Translations under genes and position numbers: made by a program
Part shown: positions 41,583 to 50,048 of the stretch, one piece after another
How the letters are laid out: the number at the start of each line of letters is the position of its first letter
Numbering within the stretch: position 1 is the first letter of the stretch
Assembly: GCA_035624455.1 (NCBI GenBank)
Contig: DASPRM010000028.1
Coordinates: 1 to 58,074, forward strand
Length of the DNA stretch: 58,074 bases
Source: Terriglobales bacterium
Lineage (GTDB): Bacteria; Acidobacteriota; Terriglobia; Terriglobales; Acidobacteriaceae
Direction of reading: 5' to 3'
Notes under the pieces: generated by a model
The model's input: the letters and a program-made list of their open reading frames with translations, nothing else
What the model was told of the DNA's origin: nothing
Database searches by the model: none

Positions 41583-42209
41583 TCACAGGATGCCGACGGC
41601 GCGTGCGGCCAGCAGAACGACGATGATGAGCGAGATGGTTGCTTGCAACATCATGCCCAGTTTGGCGCCGCGGGAGAGCACGGCAGTGTCAGTGGGCGAG
41701 AAGGCCGTGCTGGTGTTGAAGGCGAGAAATAGATAGTCCACAAAATGCGGCGACCAGGAAGAGTCTGGGTCCCGCAACATCTGCGGGAAGAGGAACGAGC
41801 TTCTCGTGGCGCCATCCCTGCGTTCTCGCCGGCTAGGACCACCGGCATCGAGTTTCCAGTACCAGAGCGCGAACACCAGAACATTAGTGATCCAGAGTGC
41901 GATTGCCGAGCGTAAGAGGGTGCCCGGCGGATCACGATGTTGCGGCAGGCCTGAAATCAGCAGAGCTAAAGACGTGATCAGGGCCGCTGTAATCACCGCA
42001 TTGGCGACGAAGGTAAGAGTCCGGGTCACATCGTAGCGGCCGAGGTGGTAGGAAGACACTATGGGAATCAGCAAGAGGAAGATAATTGCCAACAGCAGCC
42101 AATCCGGACCAACGGAGAGTCGCGGCGGCATGGCGAGATACACGAGGGCATCGGCCAACATGGCGATGAATGCGGGCCAGCGCGGTTCACGGACAATTTG
42201 AGTGGTCAT
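41583..42209 (-). CDS. DUF1345-family membrane protein
   Basis: This 208-residue membrane protein has about five membrane helices (for example LADALVYLAMPPRL, WLLLAIIFLLLIPIVSS, LWITNVLVFALWYW) and a C-terminal segment HFVDYLFLAFNTSTAFSPTD that carries the YLFLAFNTS...FSPTDT motif of the DUF1345 family. Its function is unknown. It converges on dedA with a 24-base gap that is taken up by a repeat. Confidence 0.78.
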   Translation of the reverse strand: MTTQIVREPRWPAFIAMLADALVYLAMPPRLSVGPDWLLLAIIFLLLIPIVSSYHLGRYDVTRTLTFVANAVITAALITSLALLISGLPQHRDPPGTLLRSAIALWITNVLVFALWYWKLDAGGPSRRERRDGATRSSFLFPQMLRDPDSSWSPHFVDYLFLAFNTSTAFSPTDTAVLSRGAKLGMMLQATISLIIVVLLAARAVGIL

Positions 42210-42423
42210 AGAAATCCGAAGCGAGTAAATGGTAATCGGGCAATCTGGACGGCGGCAATGAGGACAGGAAAGAAGTTAGATCGGGTGAAGTGAGAAGTGC
42301 GATCAAGTGATCAGGTGAAGTGGGATCGAATGGGACGCCCGGCCTGCTGACACAGATGCTTCGCCCGCTAGGCGGGCTCAGCATGCCCCCGCCAACTTCT
42401 AAGTTCTGACTTCAAACTTCGCA
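42210..42423. repeat. Dense repeat gap between two genes
   Basis: GATCGGGTGAAGTGAGAAG (42279-42297), a degenerate second unit (42301-42327) and the hairpin AGATGCTTCGCCCGC-TAG-GCGGGCTCAGCATG (42353-42385) fill this gap between two minus-strand genes. No gene is seen. Confidence 0.65.
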
Positions 42424-44865
42424 TTAGTTCATTCCTGCTTGTGCGCCGGACGGACCGGCTTTGGCGAGGGTGCGCGTGCGCTGGACGTTGTTGGCAATGC
42501 CGGTGTAGAGGGCTTCGGCAATTTTTTCCCGATAGCTATCGGTCATCAGATTGACGGCATCGGTCTTGCTGGTCATGAAGGCTATTTCCGCCAACACGGC
42601 GGGCATCTGTGCTTCGCGCAAAACCACAAAGGGGGCGGTTTTGATGCCGCGGTCACGCATCGGGTTCCCCTTGCGCGAGAGAGCGCGGAGCAGAGACTTC
42701 TGAACATCAGTCGCGAAGCGGCGGGCTGCGGCCTTACTGCTCGAATTGGCCGCGCTCACGCCGGTGGGCAAGGGCGAGACCTTGACGCTTTCCATGGCTT
42801 CAGAAGAAGAGTTGAAGTAGAAGGTCTCGACTCCGTTGACAGTTTTGTATTGGCTGCTGTTGGCGTGAATGGAAATAAAGAAGTCGGCGTGAGCATCGTT
42901 AGCGGTGGCTACACGCGAATCGAGCGCCACAAAGCGATCGTCGGTGCGCGTGTAGATCACCTCAGCGCCCAGTTCCTTCTCCAACAGGTGGCCAAGTTTC
43001 TGGGCTACGTCTAAGGTCAGATCCTTTTCCATCAGCCCAGCGCTGGAAACCGAGCCGGTGTCGTGCCCGCCGTGGCCGGGATCAACCACGATTTTGATGC
43101 GACCGGGATGTTCCGCCGGATCGGAAATGGACTGCGCAGAAGCTTGCCATTGCGCCACTTCCTGGGCGGGCGAAGTTACCTGCGCCGGCGTCTTCCTGGA
43201 GTGTGCTTCTTTCTCAAAAAATTCGATGATCAGACGAGGGGGATTGTCGGCCAGCGATGCAGTGTAAGAGCCAGCAACCTTCAAATCAAAGACAATGCGG
43301 GTCATGCCGGGCTTGTATTCGCCCATGCGAATGCTGCGGATTAGGCTGTCGTCCACCGCGAACTGTTTTTCATGCACGTCCAGAAGCCGGGTGTCCAGAT
43401 CGAAATAGACTCTCTCCGGGTCGTGAACCCGGTTGGACGAATACTTGATGGATTTTTCCAGCTGGATCGTCATCCGCGAATAGCCCGGCCCGGCCCAGTA
43501 TTGCACATGCTCGAGCAGTTGCCGGCTGTCCTTGGCGGTGAGCTCCTCAGGATTGAGCGCGGCCGCGGTTTGCATAGGCCTGGGCGCGGCGGCGTCGGGC
43601 TTGGCACCTTCAGCTTCGGTCTTGGTGCTCGCATTGACAGTCGGCTTCTTTGCGTGCAGAGCGAAATGCGATTGCATCCAGTCGACCATCGGCAAGCGCC
43701 ACATCCAGGCGCCAGCAAACATCACCGCCACCAGAGCGCTCAGCAGAAACGCCAGGCCGCCTAGTTGGCGGTCGCTGGCATCCGGGAGCGGCTTGGGTGT
43801 CCAGTAGGGAACTGGAGCTGTGGCAGGCTCGGCTTCTCCTACGGTATGGGCATGGCGCACCACGCAGCTAACGTCATCCAGGTCCTCTTGCCAATTTGCC
43901 TGGGGTTCAGGATCGGAAAGGATTTCCTCCGCGTGCTCGAGAATGGGCGATGCCGCAGCAGACGCAGGCGGTGACGGCGGTTTCTCCGCTGGCTCCGGCA
44001 TCTCTACTCTTGCCAGCGACTCCAGTGGCGAGCGGCCATCTTCCAGCGTCCCGGCCACGGGCTTGTTGATGAATACTCCGCTGGTAATTGGGGGCGCGGT
44101 GTTGGGTGGCAGCTCCAATACCGGCCCAAGGTCGAGTTCTGACGTCTTGAGGCTCTGCGGGACGTGAACAAACGCAGCTTTGGGGTCGGCTGCAGTGGCG
44201 GAGGGGCCGTGAGAAAGTGCGAAATCTGTGTCTTCGGGATTCTGATTCAGCGCGTCGATAACCAGCGCTTCGGCAAAGCGCAGGGCCCGCACGTCGCGAT
44301 ATTGGAACTGATAGGCTCTCTCGGAAAAAACACCCAGCAGGCCCATCAACTCCGACCGCCAGCGCAGCGGGTAGTACACCATGGATCCAATGCCCAGCTT
44401 GCGGGCACTGACGGGGTCGACGCGAGTGTCGGTGGATGTGTTTACACAGATCCGAGGCTCGCCTGAACGTGCACATTCGCCGGCAAGGCCACGAGTTGCA
44501 TCGAGGTAGGAGCCAACCTCGGGCGCATGCGAACCGCTGCGCGCAATGCAGATCATGGAATCGGTGCGGCCGAGCGCGATTGCGGCACCGGAGGCTCCAG
44601 TTAAATTCTGAACGCTGGCGGCGATACGGTGCAGCACGCTCTCAATGTCGCCGTGGACGATGGGCGGAACGGGAAGCAACTGGGCGGCGCGGAGAGGAGC
44701 ATCAGTCCGCCGTTGCGGAACAATGCGAAGCTCTTCTTGTTGAATGGTATAAGCGAAGGCGAGAAGGACCTGCAGGGCGTCCCAGTCGGGAGCTGGGGCG
44801 CCGGAGGCGCGCACACGTATGCGGTGCAGGCCGCGACTACTGCTCGGCTTGTCATTCGATATCAA
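42424..44865 (-). CDS. GAF - membrane - AMIN - N-acetylmuramoyl-L-alanine amidase
   Basis: The 813-residue product starts at TTG 44865; this start is uncertain since no ribosome-binding site is seen. Residues 70-210 form a GAF sensor domain (VLHRIAASVQNLTGASGAAI, GLAGECARSGEPRICVNTS), about 210-360 is a disordered Pro/Glu-rich linker, and one membrane helix follows (GGLAFLLSALVAVMFAGAW). Beyond it an AMIN domain (VQYWAGPGYSRMTIQLEKSI) and the zinc amidase_3 domain (VVDPGHGGHDTGS with zinc His; SIHANSS; AEIAFMTSKTDA with the catalytic Glu) lie outside. It cleaves peptidoglycan side chains in cell division. A GAF domain facing the cytoplasm on a cell wall amidase is unusual. Confidence 0.9.
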   Translation of the reverse strand: MISNDKPSSSRGLHRIRVRASGAPAPDWDALQVLLAFAYTIQQEELRIVPQRRTDAPLRAAQLLPVPPIVHGDIESVLHRIAASVQNLTGASGAAIALGRTDSMICIARSGSHAPEVGSYLDATRGLAGECARSGEPRICVNTSTDTRVDPVSARKLGIGSMVYYPLRWRSELMGLLGVFSERAYQFQYRDVRALRFAEALVIDALNQNPEDTDFALSHGPSATAADPKAAFVHVPQSLKTSELDLGPVLELPPNTAPPITSGVFINKPVAGTLEDGRSPLESLARVEMPEPAEKPPSPPASAAASPILEHAEEILSDPEPQANWQEDLDDVSCVVRHAHTVGEAEPATAPVPYWTPKPLPDASDRQLGGLAFLLSALVAVMFAGAWMWRLPMVDWMQSHFALHAKKPTVNASTKTEAEGAKPDAAAPRPMQTAAALNPEELTAKDSRQLLEHVQYWAGPGYSRMTIQLEKSIKYSSNRVHDPERVYFDLDTRLLDVHEKQFAVDDSLIRSIRMGEYKPGMTRIVFDLKVAGSYTASLADNPPRLIIEFFEKEAHSRKTPAQVTSPAQEVAQWQASAQSISDPAEHPGRIKIVVDPGHGGHDTGSVSSAGLMEKDLTLDVAQKLGHLLEKELGAEVIYTRTDDRFVALDSRVATANDAHADFFISIHANSSQYKTVNGVETFYFNSSSEAMESVKVSPLPTGVSAANSSSKAAARRFATDVQKSLLRALSRKGNPMRDRGIKTAPFVVLREAQMPAVLAEIAFMTSKTDAVNLMTDSYREKIAEALYTGIANNVQRTRTLAKAGPSGAQAGMN

Positions 44866-45089
44866 GATTCGGGACCCTGATAGCCGTCCAAGTGACTGTG
44901 GCTTATCAGGTTGTGGCCCATGGCATTATTTTGCACGATGCCCTGTGATTGCAAGCTCCGTTCGTGCTATCTTTCGTGCGAACCTAAACCGGCACGCCCC
45001 GGGGCTAGAAGATCATCTGGTGACAATGTACCTTTCTCCGGCGATCCTGGCCAAAATTGACATTAGTTCCCGTATCAAAGAGGTAAACC

Positions 45090-45380
45090 ATGAAGACTGT
45101 GTATGAGGCCTTGCGCGAGGTCCTGCGGATCAAGGAGTTGGAAATTAAGCGCCTGGAGAAGGAAATTGAGGCGCTGCGTGTAGTACTGCCCATCGTGGCC
45201 GACATCAAACAGCCGCTTGATGAGGAGGCCTTCCGCAATCCATCCAACGGCCAACCGGTGCTCGATCCCAGCAAGCCTTTTAACCCCGCGGACTTAAACA
45301 CCGTCTTCGCACAAGCTTCGGGAGGTTCGAATCCAGGTTCGCAAATCGCTCCCGAGAAGAAGCGCTCCAGCTGGCCATAA
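45090..45380 (+). CDS. Small coiled-coil protein, 96 aa
   Basis: ATG 45090, seven bases after AAAGAGG, opens a 96-residue soluble protein. Residues 1-35 form a short charged coiled coil (YEALREVLRIKELEIKRLEK), and the remainder is a Pro/Asn/Ser-rich loose tail. It is divergent from the amidase gene. No family is recognised. Confidence 0.6.
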   Translation: MKTVYEALREVLRIKELEIKRLEKEIEALRVVLPIVADIKQPLDEEAFRNPSNGQPVLDPSKPFNPADLNTVFAQASGGSNPGSQIAPEKKRSSWP

Positions 45381-45434
45381 AGACCGCTGTTGATTCCCAG
45401 TAGATCCCAGGGAAAAGCAGCCGGGGTGGCCCAC

Positions 45435-45459
45435 CCTTCCGCCCGCGCTTGGCGGAAGG
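45435..45459 (+). terminator. Hairpin after the coiled-coil gene
   Basis: CCTTCCGCC (45435-45443) and GGCGGAAGG (45451-45459) form a perfect nine-base stem with a seven-base loop, 55 bases after the stop codon. There is no T-run. The surrounding GTGGCCCACCC...GGTGG is typical of acidobacterial dispersed hairpins. Confidence 0.45.
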
Positions 45460-45598
45460 TGGAGAATTGCGATCTTCTCCCTCCTGCGCTCTCTACAGGT
45501 CGCTGCCGCGGAGTCTCTTCCTACGATTAACGCCGGCTTCCGCTAGTTTACTTAGGTGTTACGTCAGTAATTTGGCGTACGGTGACCTCCGTTCTACG

Positions 45599-46597
45599 AT
45601 GGTTGCGATAATGGGCCACCGTCACGAAGAACGCACACCGCTGCGTCTGACCACCCTTGTCTGGGGTATCGATGGGGATGGTCACGTCTTTATGGAGCAG
45701 GTGCAGACGCTGGACATCTCTTCCCGAGGCGCCCGTCTAAGAGGGCTGCAACATCCGGTTACGGTGGGCGCCATTCTGGGAGTGCAGAACGGTGATAACC
45801 AAGGCCGGTTTCGCGTGGTCTGGATCGGTGAGCCTGGAACGGCCCGCGAGGGCCAGATTGGACTGCATTGCATTCAGATTGGCCGCAGCATCAAGAAATC
45901 ATTGCTCTACATCGATGACCAGGAGCATGAACTGGAACGCCGGCGCTCGCTGCTGGAAGCGTTTGGGTATCGCGTTCATACGACGCCGCGCGGGCAGCAA
46001 GGGCTGGAGGTCCTGGAATCGATTCCCATCGACGCTGCCATTATCGATCACCCGGTATTGGATCTCGATGTTGTAACCGTGATCGAGCGAATTAAGGCGC
46101 TGCAGCCGCAGGCGCGAGTCATTGTGCTGTCGGCATTTCCGGCGACGGTTCCAGAGCGGGCACTGGAACTTGCGGACGCTTTCGTCCACAAAGGAGAGAA
46201 CCACAACCGCCTGACCACTACGATTGAGCAGCTGGTTGGCCCGGGTAACAACCTGAAGTGGCCAATCACGCGTTGCCTGCAGCGCTATGCGATCTCGGTG
46301 CCAATTCTGGTGAATGTTCTTCGCTCGGGCGTTAACACGATCATGCGTGGGCGTTCCACTGACTTAAGCGAGGGTGGAGGTGCGGTCGAGATTGATGCCG
46401 GGGAACTGATACCGGGAGAGATCATCTCAGTGGAGTTTTCACTTCCCACCGCCAAAAAGCCGCTGCGCATGTACTGCACCGTGCGTCACCGGAAAGAGAA
46501 CCGCTACGGCGTAGAATTCGTGACGATCACGCCGGAACAGCGCCAAGCCATCGCGCAGCTATGTGAGGTGCTGGTGCCGATGGATCAGCCACAGTAA
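45599..46597 (+). CDS. PilZ - receiver - PilZ protein
   Basis: The frame begins at 45449, but the domain content starts at ATG 45599 (332 residues; ATG 45611 is also possible). The first PilZ domain (about 5-95) has RHEER and DISSRG. A receiver-like domain (about 98-215) has the acidic pair in LLYIDDQE, a likely phosphorylated Asp in AAIIDHPVLD and the conserved Lys in AFVHKGEN. The last PilZ domain (about 220-325) has RCLQR and DLSEGG. Both PilZ domains keep the binding signature. It would join phosphorylation and cyclic di-GMP in one molecule. No histidine kinase is adjacent. Confidence 0.85.
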   Translation: MVAIMGHRHEERTPLRLTTLVWGIDGDGHVFMEQVQTLDISSRGARLRGLQHPVTVGAILGVQNGDNQGRFRVVWIGEPGTAREGQIGLHCIQIGRSIKKSLLYIDDQEHELERRRSLLEAFGYRVHTTPRGQQGLEVLESIPIDAAIIDHPVLDLDVVTVIERIKALQPQARVIVLSAFPATVPERALELADAFVHKGENHNRLTTTIEQLVGPGNNLKWPITRCLQRYAISVPILVNVLRSGVNTIMRGRSTDLSEGGGAVEIDAGELIPGEIISVEFSLPTAKKPLRMYCTVRHRKENRYGVEFVTITPEQRQAIAQLCEVLVPMDQPQ

Positions 46598-46778
46598 TCG
46601 CAGTCAGCATTCAGCTAACAAACAGCGAGTCTAAGCTATATTCACGTGGTCTTAAACGGGCCCGCTAGCTTGGCGAAGAACAAAACACCAGGTCTTTCGA
46701 CTCGGACGGGTTGGTATGCCCGTCCTTGCTCAAGATGACAGTTCTTAACTGACTGCTGAGTGCTGATGGCTGTGCCGC
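46598..46778. repeat. Repeat gap between convergent genes
   Basis: CAGTCAGCATTCAGCT follows the PilZ-receiver-PilZ stop; CAGGTCTTTCGACTCGGACG...GGATGACAGTT-type sequence (about 46690-46745) and ACTGACTGCTGAGTGCTGAT follow. No gene is seen. Confidence 0.5.
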
Positions 46779-47630
46779 TCAGTCGATCTTCACCGCTTTC
46801 GCCACCATTTTTTCGTAGCGCCGCCAGGGCACCAGCGAGCGGAACCACCATTGGATTTTGGCGTCTTTGCCAATCATGTATCGGAGCCGAGGATTGGGGT
46901 CCTCGGCGATATCGGCAATCAGCCTGGCAACGCAGTCAGCCGAAGGCCGGCTTCCGCCCTGGCTCTTAATGAATTCGCTAAAGCGGCGGCCACGTTCGCG
47001 ATTGGGGGAATCGGGATGGGTGGCTTGCTCGGCGACTTTCGTGTTGCGGGTCCATATGTCGGTCTCGAAAGAACCGGGCTCGACCAGAGCCACGCGAATG
47101 CCGAGTGAGTGGGTTTCGATGCGCAGCGATTCGCTCCAGCCCTCCAGCGCAAACTTGGATGCGCAATAGCTGCTGATCACCGGCTGGCCCACCCGTCCGA
47201 CAATAGAGCTAACCATGATGATGTGCCCGGATTGCTGTGCACGCATGGTGTGCAGCACGGCTTTAGTGGTGGCTACATGGCCGAAAAAATTGGTCTCAAA
47301 CTGCTGCCGCAGCTCTTCCAGCTGAATGTCTTCGGCAAATCCACCCAGGGCAAAGCCGGCGTTGTTGACCAGCACGTCAATGCGGCCATGGTCGCGCACG
47401 ATAGCGGCAATAACTTCGGGAATGGAATCAAATTCGGTGATGTCGAGACGCCGCACATCAATGCGGGGTGTCAGGCCGTTCTTGGCCGCCTCGTCCAGGC
47501 GTGAGCGGCGATCGGGATCACGCATCGTCGCCACGACCTGATAGCCGCGGCGAGCCAACTCCAGTGCCGACAGTAAGCCGATGCCGCTGGATGATCCGGT
47601 AACTACCCCAACTTTGTTTGTCGCAGCCAC
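46779..47630 (-). CDS. Short-chain dehydrogenase/reductase
   Basis: This 283-residue protein starts at GTG 47630 after GGAGG. The NAD(P) motif is VVTGSSSGIGLLSALELARR, followed by NNAGFALGG, and the active-site triad has Ser in MVSSIVGRVG and Tyr-x3-Lys in SSYCASKFALEGWSESLR. It is a classical SDR. The C-terminus is extended by about 25 residues. The substrate is unknown. A VOC-family gene lies 15 bases upstream on the same strand and is probably co-transcribed. Confidence 0.9.
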   Translation of the reverse strand: MAATNKVGVVTGSSSGIGLLSALELARRGYQVVATMRDPDRRSRLDEAAKNGLTPRIDVRRLDITEFDSIPEVIAAIVRDHGRIDVLVNNAGFALGGFAEDIQLEELRQQFETNFFGHVATTKAVLHTMRAQQSGHIIMVSSIVGRVGQPVISSYCASKFALEGWSESLRIETHSLGIRVALVEPGSFETDIWTRNTKVAEQATHPDSPNRERGRRFSEFIKSQGGSRPSADCVARLIADIAEDPNPRLRYMIGKDAKIQWWFRSLVPWRRYEKMVAKAVKID

Positions 47631-47645
47631 AAGACCTCCATAGCC

Positions 47646-48011
47646 TTACTCCCATTTTCCGATGGCGGTGGGATGCCTGGGCTGGTAAAGACCAAGCTCG
47701 CCGCCGGGAATCTCAATCGACGTAACCAAACCGAATCCTGCTTCCGTGACCGGCTTGCATTTCACTCCCTTGCGTTTCAGATCGGCGATCGTCGCCTGGA
47801 GGTCGTCGCACATCAGGTAGAGCTCGTGATGCGGATCACTTTTGGCTGCTTGACCCTCGGTTGGATGAATGCCCAACTCGGCTGGTGGCAGGGAAAAGAT
47901 CAACCAGCCATGGCCGGCATCGACGAAAGGGAATTTGAGCACGTCACGAAAGAAAATGCGGACCTTCTCCGCTTCGGGGGAGTAGATGAGCGCGTGGAGG
48001 CCGGTAATCAT
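47646..48011 (-). CDS. VOC-superfamily (glyoxalase-like) protein
   Basis: The 121-residue protein has the paired beta-alpha-beta-beta-beta units of the vicinal-oxygen-chelate fold: MITGLHALIYSPEAEKVRIF with a metal-binding His, GHGWLIFSLPPAELGIHPTE, HHELYLMCDDLQATIADLKR and FGLVTSIEIPGGELGLYQPR. Functions include glyoxalase, dioxygenase and resistance proteins; which applies here is unknown. The gene starts the two-gene unit with the SDR. Confidence 0.85.
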   Translation of the reverse strand: MITGLHALIYSPEAEKVRIFFRDVLKFPFVDAGHGWLIFSLPPAELGIHPTEGQAAKSDPHHELYLMCDDLQATIADLKRKGVKCKPVTEAGFGLVTSIEIPGGELGLYQPRHPTAIGKWE

Positions 48012-48153
48012 CGCTTCACCTCGGGGGAATGGTAGTTCTCACAACCAGCGGTCGGCAACCGCTTTAAAAGGTTCACATTTCGAGGATGAATCGTGTCGAG
48101 TACTTGACCAACTATGAGAGTATTACCGGAAAAACAATCGAGGCGGCCCAGCC

Positions 48154-48375
48154 ATGTTAGTGATTAAGCTGACAGCTCTCACCTGCATATTTTCGTTTGC
48201 TCTTTCTTTCCTGCTAGAAGTTTACTTTTGGCTTACGACAAGGCCATATCTCTTTGGATTTCCCCACAGCAAATGGCCTCTCCTTACAGTTTTGGGGATC
48301 ATATGGGGAATCTCCTTCAGGTGCGCTTACTACTTCGTGTTTCAAAAATGGACTTTTTATGGTCCTGCAAATTGA
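48154..48375 (+). CDS. Possible small membrane protein, 73 aa
   Basis: ATG 48154, nine bases after GAGGCGG, opens 73 residues with two hydrophobic stretches (LVIKLTALTCIFSFALSFLL and LLTVLGIIWGISFRCAYYFV). No family is known. It lies between divergent genes and upstream of inositol-phosphate synthase with a 92-base gap. Confidence 0.45.
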   Translation: MLVIKLTALTCIFSFALSFLLEVYFWLTTRPYLFGFPHSKWPLLTVLGIIWGISFRCAYYFVFQKWTFYGPAN

Positions 48376-48467
48376 TCAGAGTGATTTCCTGGTCGCGTTG
48401 CAAATCTCCTGCAGATACGCGAAGATAATTGGTTTGTTCCTCACCTTGGCACTCATAAGGATGTTCG

Positions 48468-49850
48468 ATGGCAATGAAGCACGTGTCTGCTGCGCGCAGC
48501 GGCCGCAAGACTCTTTCCTCTGCGACTAGTACCAACTCCTCCGAGATCGCGCCCGCGAAGGGCAAGCTGGGAATCATGATTCCCGGCATGGGGGCGGTAG
48601 CCACGACGTTTGTGGCGGGTGTCGAAGCGGTGCGCAAGAAGCTCTCCGAACCCATTGGCTCACTGACGCAGATGGGCACAATACGCCTGGGCAAACGAAC
48701 CGAAGGCAAGTCGCCCAAAATCAAGGAATTTGTTCAACTGGCTGCGCTTCCCGACCTGGTTTTTACCGGCTGGGACATCTTCGAGGACGACATGTACTCG
48801 GCCGCAGTCAAAGCCGGCGTCCTCGAGCGCACGCTGCTTGATCAGATCAAGCCTTTTCTGGAGTCGATCAAGCCGCATACCGCGGTCTTCGACCATAACT
48901 ACATTCGCAACATCGATGGTCCCAACAAGAAGAGGGGAAAGTCGAAGATGGACCTGGCGGAGCAGGTGCGTGACGATATCCGCAGGTTTCGCAAGACCAG
49001 CAAGGCGGAGCGGTTGGTGATGGTCTGGTGCGGGTCGACGGAAGCCTTCCTGCAGCCGAGCGAAGTTCACAGTTCGCTGGCGAAATTTGAGAAGGGCCTG
49101 GAAAAGAACGATTCGAACATCGCACCCTCGATGATCTACGCGTACGCAGCCCTGCAGGAAGGCGTGCCGTTTGCAAATGGGGCTCCCAATCTGACCGTGG
49201 ACATTCCCGCGCTGTACGAGCTCTCGCGTGAGCAGCACGCGCCTATCTGCGGCAAGGATTACAAGACCGGTCAGACGCTGATGAAAACGATCCTGGCCCC
49301 GGGATTCAAGGCTCGGCTGCTGGGGATGAGCGGCTGGTTCTCCACCAATATTCTGGGCAACCGCGATGGCGAGGTGCTGGACGATCCAGCTTCTTTCAAG
49401 ACCAAGGAAGAGTCCAAGCTGTCGGTGCTAGAGTACATTCTGCAGCCGGACTTGTATCCGCAGCTGTACGGGAACATCTGCCACAAGGTGAAGATTAACT
49501 ATTATCCGCCGCGGGGGGATAACAAAGAAGGCTGGGACAACATCGATATCTTCGGATGGCTGGGCTATCCGATGCAGATCAAGGTGGATTTCTTGTGCCG
49601 CGACTCCATCCTCGCAGCCCCCATCGTTCTTGATTTGGTGCTCTTCCTCGATCTGGCGCAGCGCAGCGCGGAGCTGCGGGGGCGGGGAATTCAGGAGTGG
49701 CTCAGCTTCTACTTCAAGTCACCCATGACCGCGCCGGGGCTTTACCCCGAACACGATCTGTTTATCCAGCTTATGAAACTGAAGAATACGTTACGCCACT
49801 TGAAAGGCGAGGAACTGATTACGCATCTTGGGCTGGAATACTACGACTGA
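48468..49850 (+). CDS. ino1: Myo-inositol-1-phosphate synthase
   Basis: The 460-residue enzyme turns glucose 6-phosphate into myo-inositol 1-phosphate using NAD. After a 30-residue Ser/Thr-rich leader, LGIMIPGMGAVATTFVAGVE gives the NAD-binding loop; GWDIFEDDMYSAAVKAGVL, VFDHNYIRNIDGP, GKDYKTGQTLMKTILAPGFK and GMSGWFSTNILGNRDGEVLD are family motifs. Inositol is uncommon in bacteria and here may serve phosphatidylinositol or compatible solutes. It has a good ribosome-binding site and is monocistronic. Confidence 0.93.
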   Translation: MAMKHVSAARSGRKTLSSATSTNSSEIAPAKGKLGIMIPGMGAVATTFVAGVEAVRKKLSEPIGSLTQMGTIRLGKRTEGKSPKIKEFVQLAALPDLVFTGWDIFEDDMYSAAVKAGVLERTLLDQIKPFLESIKPHTAVFDHNYIRNIDGPNKKRGKSKMDLAEQVRDDIRRFRKTSKAERLVMVWCGSTEAFLQPSEVHSSLAKFEKGLEKNDSNIAPSMIYAYAALQEGVPFANGAPNLTVDIPALYELSREQHAPICGKDYKTGQTLMKTILAPGFKARLLGMSGWFSTNILGNRDGEVLDDPASFKTKEESKLSVLEYILQPDLYPQLYGNICHKVKINYYPPRGDNKEGWDNIDIFGWLGYPMQIKVDFLCRDSILAAPIVLDLVLFLDLAQRSAELRGRGIQEWLSFYFKSPMTAPGLYPEHDLFIQLMKLKNTLRHLKGEELITHLGLEYYD

Positions 49851-49950
49851 AGTAGGAAGTCAGATCGGGTGAAGTGTGATCGGGTGAAGTACCCGATCGA
49901 ATTTCCTACTCATCTTACTTCCTACTTCACCCGAGCCTACTTCCTACTTC
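49849..49950 (+). repeat. Large imperfect inverted repeat after ino1
   Basis: The left arm (49849-49875) and the right arm (49924-49950) pair over 27 bases, with mismatches only in the central five. Inside lies a perfect hairpin GATCGGGT-GAAGT-ACCCGATC (49878-49898). It is built from inverted copies of the GATCGGGTGAAGT element and begins in the ino1 stop codon. It could act as a transcription end or protect the mRNA. Confidence 0.65.
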
Positions 49951-50048
49951 TCTCTCGGTCACCACGGTGATCAAACCAGCGGGCTTGGAGCGCCGCGGCC
50001 GCTGGAATATCATCGAGTCCTCTCCCCATCATTCCTTTTGGAGGCCGG

